Assembly (NCBI GenBank): GCA_903822245.1
Contig: CAIJOE010000052.1
Span: 1-8,818 of the forward strand
DNA length: 8,818 bases
Direction of reading: 5' to 3'
From: an uncultured Actinomycetes bacterium
GTDB taxonomy: Bacteria > Actinomycetota > Actinomycetes > Nanopelagicales > Nanopelagicaceae
A program made the translations under genes and the position numbers. The notes under the pieces were generated by a model. That model was not told the DNA's origin, made no database searches, and saw only the letters and a list, made by a program, of their open reading frames with translations. Every line of letters begins with the position of its first letter. The stretch's first letter is position 1. Shown piece by piece: positions 5,714-8,818 of this stretch.

Positions 5714-7558
5714 ATGGCAGCAGCAGGTAGTGGACGCATTAGGGATGAAGATGTCACCTATGTTCGCGATAACTCAGCTATTGATGATGTAGTTGGCGAT
5801 TTTGTTCAACTAAAGAGCGCTGGGGCTGGAGCTAAAAAAGGTCTTTGTCCGTTCCACGATGAGAAGTCGCCCTCTTTCACAGTCACCGCAAGTAAAGGTT
5901 ATTTCCACTGCTTTGGTTGTGGGGTTGGCGGGGATGTAATCGCATTCCTAATGAAGATTGATCACTTAACTTTTATGGAGTCTGTTGAAAAACTGGCAGA
6001 TCGCATGGGCTACACCCTTCGCTATGACGGAACTGGCGGTGGTAATACCTCTGGGGTTAACCGCTCCAGACTTTTTGCGGCAAACCTTGCAGCAGCAACT
6101 TTTTATCAAGAACAATTGGCACTTGCTGGCCCAGCCCAAGTGGGCCGTGAGTTCCTGCAAAAGCGTGGCTTTGATAAGGCAGCTGCCGAGCAATTCGGTG
6201 TTGGTTATGCACCAGATGAATGGGACGCCCTTTATAAGCATTTAAAAGCAAATGGTTTTACTGATGGCGAACTTGCAACTGCTGGATTATCAAAAGAAGG
6301 TAGCAAGGGACCAATTGATCGTTATCGCAATCGTTTAGTTTGGCCAATTAGAAACATATCTGGAGATTATGTTGGTTTTGGCGCTCGTAAATTGGCAAGT
6401 GATGAGGTTGATCAAGGACCAAAGTATTTAAATACCTCAGAGACGCCAATCTATAAGAAGTCTCAGATTCTCTATGGCTTAGATATGGCAATGAAAGAGA
6501 TTGCCAAAAAGCGCCAAGTCGTAATCGTTGAGGGTTATACCGATGTAATGGCCGCCCACTTGGCCGGGGTCACAACTGCCGTTGCCACCTGTGGCACAGC
6601 ATTTGGCGAGGAACACATCAAAGTAATTAGGCAATTACTTATGGATGACGATTCTTTCCGAGGCGAAGTCATTTTCACTTTTGATGGCGACGCCGCTGGA
6701 CAAAAAGCAGCAATGAAGGCATTTGAGCTAGATCAAAAGTTTGTTACTCAGACTTTCGTGGCCGTAGAGCCAACTGGAAAAGATCCTTGTGAGCTTCGAA
6801 TTGAATCGGGCGACGGGGCTGTGCGCGATCTAATTGCTCGAAGAGTGCCACTTTTTGAATTTGCAATGCGCACCCAAATCGCAAAATATGATGTGGCATC
6901 GGCTGAAGGTCGAGTCTCGGCGCTAAATGTGGTGGCGCCAATTTTGGCTAATATCAAAGATAAATCCCTTCGCCCCGAATATATAAAACTACTTGCTGGC
7001 TGGCTCGGGCTAGATGTGGAGACTGTTTCATCGGCCGTTAAGCGCTCGGGAACTAGAACTTCTTCTAGCGCACCGGTAGTTGAAGCGGTGGAAAATGAGG
7101 TAAATCTGCGCGATCCAATCCTGCTTTTAGAGCGGGAAGTATTAAAGATTAAATTGCAATTACCTGATCTGGCCACTGACTGGGAAAACCTTGAGAAGAA
7201 TGCATTTTCCTACTGGGCCTATCACCAGCTTCGAATCGAGATTGACGCCCTTGGTAAGTTTGAGATTCCAACACTGATTGAGAAATCACAAGCACAAGAT
7301 GTGAAATCCTTAATTACTGAATTACTCGTGGAGCCAATTCGCACCGACCGTGAAATCTCAGAGCGCTATACCGTCAGCGTTTTTGCGCGGCTTCGGGAAG
7401 TAGCAATTACTAGATCAATCACTGAATTAAAGTCCACCCTTCAACGGCTAAACCCAGTTGAGAACGAAGCCCAATACACCGAGACCTTTGCCACCTTGGT
7501 TGCCTTGGAAAGTGCCAAGCGGGCCCAGCGAGAAATAGCAGTGGGAGACCTAGGGTAA
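5714..7558 (+). CDS. dnaG: DNA primase
   Basis: This 614-residue primase makes the RNA primers for leading and lagging strands at the replication fork, with the DnaB helicase as partner. The N-terminal CHC2 zinc domain has C45-x2-H48 (CPFHDEKSPSF) and C66-x2-C69 (CFGCGVGGD). The RNA-polymerase core includes RYRNRLVWPIRN and GPKYLNTSETPIYKKS. The TOPRIM domain has VVIVEGYTDVMAAHLAG with Glu273 and FTFDGDAAGQ with Asp324 and Asp326, the Mg2+-binding acidic residues. The C-terminal helicase-interaction domain begins near DPILLLEREVLKI (about 467-479) and is helical with no obvious motif. All catalytic residues are present and length is normal for actinobacteria. ATG 5714 lacks a strong Shine-Dalgarno, so translation is probably coupled to dgt, five bases upstream. 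The gene ends 36 bases before tRNA-Asn. Confidence 0.97.
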   Translation: MAAAGSGRIRDEDVTYVRDNSAIDDVVGDFVQLKSAGAGAKKGLCPFHDEKSPSFTVTASKGYFHCFGCGVGGDVIAFLMKIDHLTFMESVEKLADRMGYTLRYDGTGGGNTSGVNRSRLFAANLAAATFYQEQLALAGPAQVGREFLQKRGFDKAAAEQFGVGYAPDEWDALYKHLKANGFTDGELATAGLSKEGSKGPIDRYRNRLVWPIRNISGDYVGFGARKLASDEVDQGPKYLNTSETPIYKKSQILYGLDMAMKEIAKKRQVVIVEGYTDVMAAHLAGVTTAVATCGTAFGEEHIKVIRQLLMDDDSFRGEVIFTFDGDAAGQKAAMKAFELDQKFVTQTFVAVEPTGKDPCELRIESGDGAVRDLIARRVPLFEFAMRTQIAKYDVASAEGRVSALNVVAPILANIKDKSLRPEYIKLLAGWLGLDVETVSSAVKRSGTRTSSSAPVVEAVENEVNLRDPILLLEREVLKIKLQLPDLATDWENLEKNAFSYWAYHQLRIEIDALGKFEIPTLIEKSQAQDVKSLITELLVEPIRTDREISERYTVSVFARLREVAITRSITELKSTLQRLNPVENEAQYTETFATLVALESAKRAQREIAVGDLG

Positions 7559-7560
7559 GA

Positions 7561-7580
7561 TTTCCCAAGTTGCAGGGAGA
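7561..7580 (+). other. Weak stem-loop in the dnaG-tRNA spacer
   Basis: TTTCCC (7561-7566) can pair with GGGAGA (7575-7580), six pairs including one G-U, around an 8-base loop. No U-run follows, so a true terminator is unlikely; it may be a processing site or chance. TAAGAT at 7556-7561, over the dnaG stop, could be a -10 for the tRNA, but no -35 supports it, so the tRNA may rely on read-through from dnaG. Confidence 0.2.
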
Positions 7581-7594
7581 AAATCCCAGCGCAG

Positions 7595-7667
7595 TCCCTC
7601 ATAGCTCAATTGGCAGAGCAGCCGACTGTTAATCGGCAGGTTCTTGGTTCGAGTCCAAGTGAGGGAG
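7595..7667 (+). tRNA. tRNA-Asn (anticodon GTT)
   Basis: A complete cloverleaf of 73 bases can be drawn. The acceptor stem TCCCTCA/TGAGGGA has seven perfect pairs with discriminator G7667. The D-arm is GCTC/GAGC with a loop containing GG. The anticodon stem GCCGA/TCGGC carries loop CTGTTAA with anticodon GTT at 7628-7630. A 5-base variable region follows, and the T-arm CTTGG/CCAAG has loop TTCGAGT. GTT reads AAC and, by wobble, AAU, both asparagine. The 3' CCA is not encoded: the bases after the discriminator are C-A-T, the A-T belonging to the start codon of the next gene. CCA must therefore be added by the nucleotidyltransferase. Confidence 0.97.
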
Positions 7668-7668
7668 C

Positions 7669-8547
7669 ATGGCAAACTACAGTTTTTCTCGCACCTGGCA
7701 ATCACAACCAATGAGCGCACGAGTAATCCGCCTGTTCTTAGGAATCACTTGGATCTATGGTGGTTGGAATAAGGCAACAGATGCGGGATTTCTAAACTCC
7801 GCCTCACCGCACTACATCGGTGAACAATTAAAGGGTTATCTAACAACCTCACCAATCCATGCAATCTTGCAACACATGGTCGAGCACGCCTCGCTAATGG
7901 GTTGGGGAGTAATGCTTAGTGAGTTTGCAATAGGTATTGCAACGCTACTTGGAATTGCCGGTGAGCTAGCAGCACTTGGCGGCTTTTCAATGTCAATCAT
8001 TCTTTGGCTCTCTGCTACTTGGTCGGTAAAGCCTTACTTCCTAGGTAGTGACACTGCTTATGCGATCTTGTGGCTGGCGCTGTTTTTATCAATTCGCCAA
8101 AGCGCTCGCAGTCGCAGAATCACTTCAATAATTCCAAACCTAAAAGATCGACGCGAAGTAGTTCGATTAATTGGAGTTGGCGCAGCCTCAGTTGTTGCAG
8201 CTTTTGCCGGAAAGAAGTTCACCACAACAAATCCAACACCAGAAGCGGGCGCTGCGATTGCTACCTTGGCTGATCTGCCAGTAGGAGCAACTAAGAACTT
8301 CCAGGCTGCTGATGGCCGAGCCGCAATTGTCTTTAGAACGAAAGCTGGCGTCTTTGCTTATGCCAGGATCTGCACCCATCAAGGTTGTGTTGCTGACTAT
8401 GACAGCGCATCACATTTGATCAAGTGCCCATGCCATGGGGCTGCCTTTGATCCAACAAATGGCGGGGCAGCAGTTGCTGGTCCAACCCAAATCGCGCTAG
8501 ATAAGATCAAAGTTGCCATCAAGGGCAACAATATTGTTCAGATCTAA
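7669..8547 (+). CDS. DoxX-like membrane protein fused to a Rieske [2Fe-2S] domain
   Basis: This 292-residue protein has two parts. Residues 1-145 resemble DoxX/DoxD (small subunit of thiosulfate:quinone oxidoreductase): hydrophobic helices at about 19-36, 76-96, 100-118 and 129-143, with WIYGGWNKATDAGFL and KPYFLGSDTAYAILWL. A basic loop (RQSARSRR) leads to a twin-arginine R161-R162 and a fifth helix (164-181), which resembles an internal Tat signal. Residues about 195-292 are a Rieske domain: CTHQGC (235-240) and CPCHGAAFD (253-261), with ligands C235, H237, C253, H256 and a likely disulfide C240-C255. The Ser and Tyr that raise the potential in cytochrome bc1 Rieske proteins are Ala258 and Phe260 here. 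It is probably a membrane electron-transfer protein with the cluster outside the cytoplasm; partner and substrate are unknown. ATG 7669 has GAGGGAG just upstream, all within the tRNA; Met15 (7711) is the alternative but has no ribosome site. Confidence 0.88.
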   Translation: MANYSFSRTWQSQPMSARVIRLFLGITWIYGGWNKATDAGFLNSASPHYIGEQLKGYLTTSPIHAILQHMVEHASLMGWGVMLSEFAIGIATLLGIAGELAALGGFSMSIILWLSATWSVKPYFLGSDTAYAILWLALFLSIRQSARSRRITSIIPNLKDRREVVRLIGVGAASVVAAFAGKKFTTTNPTPEAGAAIATLADLPVGATKNFQAADGRAAIVFRTKAGVFAYARICTHQGCVADYDSASHLIKCPCHGAAFDPTNGGAAVAGPTQIALDKIKVAIKGNNIVQI

Positions 8548-8553
8548 ACTTAT

Positions 8554-8571
8554 TTGTAACTCACTTGTAAC
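8554..8571 (+). repeat. Two TTGTAAC direct repeats one helical turn apart
   Basis: TTGTAAC occurs at 8554-8560 and 8565-8571, start to start 11 bp, so both copies face the same side of the helix. They lie between the DoxX-Rieske stop and the probable promoter of the ACT gene, a natural place for a regulator site. A 7-bp repeat can arise by chance, and no regulator is known to me for this sequence. Confidence 0.3.
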
Positions 8572-8581
8572 CAAGAAGGGC

Positions 8582-8587
8582 TAGATT
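8582..8587 (+). promoter_or_regulatory. Candidate -10 element for a leaderless ACT-domain gene
   Basis: TAGATT fits TAnnnT, and its end is six bases before ATG 8594, so transcription would begin on the start codon. The purine-rich AAGAAGGG (8573-8580) is 13 bases from the ATG, too far to be a good ribosome site, which supports the leaderless reading. No good -35 is visible at 16-18 bp. Confidence 0.4.
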
Positions 8588-8593
8588 TCTCTT

Positions 8594-8818
8594 ATGGCAA
8601 TCTTCCAACTTCAAATCACACTCCCAGATCGTCCAGGTTCACTTGGCGCGGTGGCATCAGCTATTGGTTTTGCCGGGGGAGATATTCGCTCACTTGTAGT
8701 TCTTAGCTCTGAAGGTGGCAAGGGAACTGATGATCTAGTTGTGGCAATTCCAGGAAGTGATCCAACAGATTTACTTGACGTACTTGGCGATATTGGCGGG
8801 GTTGAAGTTATTTCTTGC
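8594..8818 (+). CDS. ACT-domain protein, N-terminal part only
   Basis: There are 75 codons without a stop, cut by the right edge. The start is MAIFQLQITLPDRPGSLG, followed by AVASAIGFAGGDIRSLVVL. This is the classic ACT pattern: beta strand, LPDRPGSL turn where ligands bind at the dimer interface, helix, then GGDI and a second strand. A further stretch reads TDDLVVAIPGSDPTDLLDVL. ACT domains bind amino acids and regulate metabolic enzymes or act as stand-alone sensors; no catalytic domain is visible in the part present. The DDLVV segment recalls the M. tuberculosis protein Rv3013, next to gatC. If that comparison holds, gatCAB may lie beyond the edge. It could also be an ACT-ACT protein or the regulatory part of an enzyme. 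Start codon chosen from the domain boundary and the TAnnnT hexamer upstream. Confidence 0.82.
   Translation, partial: MAIFQLQITLPDRPGSLGAVASAIGFAGGDIRSLVVLSSEGGKGTDDLVVAIPGSDPTDLLDVLGDIGGVEVISC

Noticed and set aside
6748..7176. 142-codon open frame antisense to dnaG
   Set aside because: It lies wholly inside the catalytic and C-terminal coding region of dnaG, has low-complexity Ser/Thr/Arg composition, and has no recognisable domain. It is a shadow of the dnaG codons.
7660..7672. Encoded 3' CCA on tRNA-Asn
   Set aside because: After discriminator G7667 the sequence is CAT, not CCA; the AT is part of the next start codon.
1..8818. CRISPR arrays, insertion sequences, phage or toxin-antitoxin genes
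   Set aside because: No spaced repeat series, transposase, integrase or terminal inverted repeats were seen. Gene content and spacing look like a stable chromosomal backbone.

Overview
The window looks like a compact chromosomal segment of a low-GC actinobacterium. G+C is roughly in the forties per cent by eye (not computed). Several proteins closely resemble actinobacterial homologues: the UppS C-terminus, the Dgt central region, DnaG, and a DusB with an RGR...LPDGWL tail. Gene order also follows the actinobacterial uppS / zinc genes / glyS / ... / dgt / dnaG arrangement. Reduced G+C, intergenic gaps of 2-50 bp and use of TTG starts would fit a streamlined freshwater lineage such as the Nanopelagicales (acI). 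That placement is inference; no 16S or marker search could be done.

Layout: (1) 1-441, 3' end of a cis-prenyl diphosphate synthase (uppS, +). (2) 465-1199, a ZIP-family metal transporter (-), convergent with uppS and divergent from glyS. (3) 1200-1285, a short divergent promoter region with a small hairpin in the glyS leader. (4) 1286-7558, a tightly packed plus-strand cluster: glyS, dusB, a YdcF/SanA-like DUF218 membrane protein, dgt and dnaG. Gaps inside it are 2-12 bp, with one short overlap. (5) 7595-7667, tRNA-Asn(GTT). (6) 7669-8547, a DoxX-like/Rieske fusion protein whose ATG starts two bases after the last tRNA base. (7) 8594 to the right edge, the N-terminus of an ACT-domain protein. 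No gene-free stretch reaches 300 bases.

How the genes work together: the cluster joins translation (glycyl-tRNA charging, tRNA dihydrouridylation, tRNA-Asn) with replication (dNTP hydrolysis by Dgt, primer synthesis by DnaG), plus one envelope protein. The ZIP gene occupies the place where Streptomyces and Mycobacterium keep zinc-homeostasis genes (znuACB/zur or zur/smtB) between uppS and glyS, which suggests a functional substitution. The DoxX-Rieske protein is the most unusual product. It has four predicted membrane helices, then a twin-arginine before a fifth helix, then a [2Fe-2S] domain, resembling the dual Sec/Tat layout of actinobacterial QcrA.

Most of the window is ordinary housekeeping. 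I did not find a clearly new multi-gene system. The items worth checking are the DoxX-Rieske architecture, its direct junction with the tRNA gene, the ZIP substitution, and apparently leaderless promoters at two genes.
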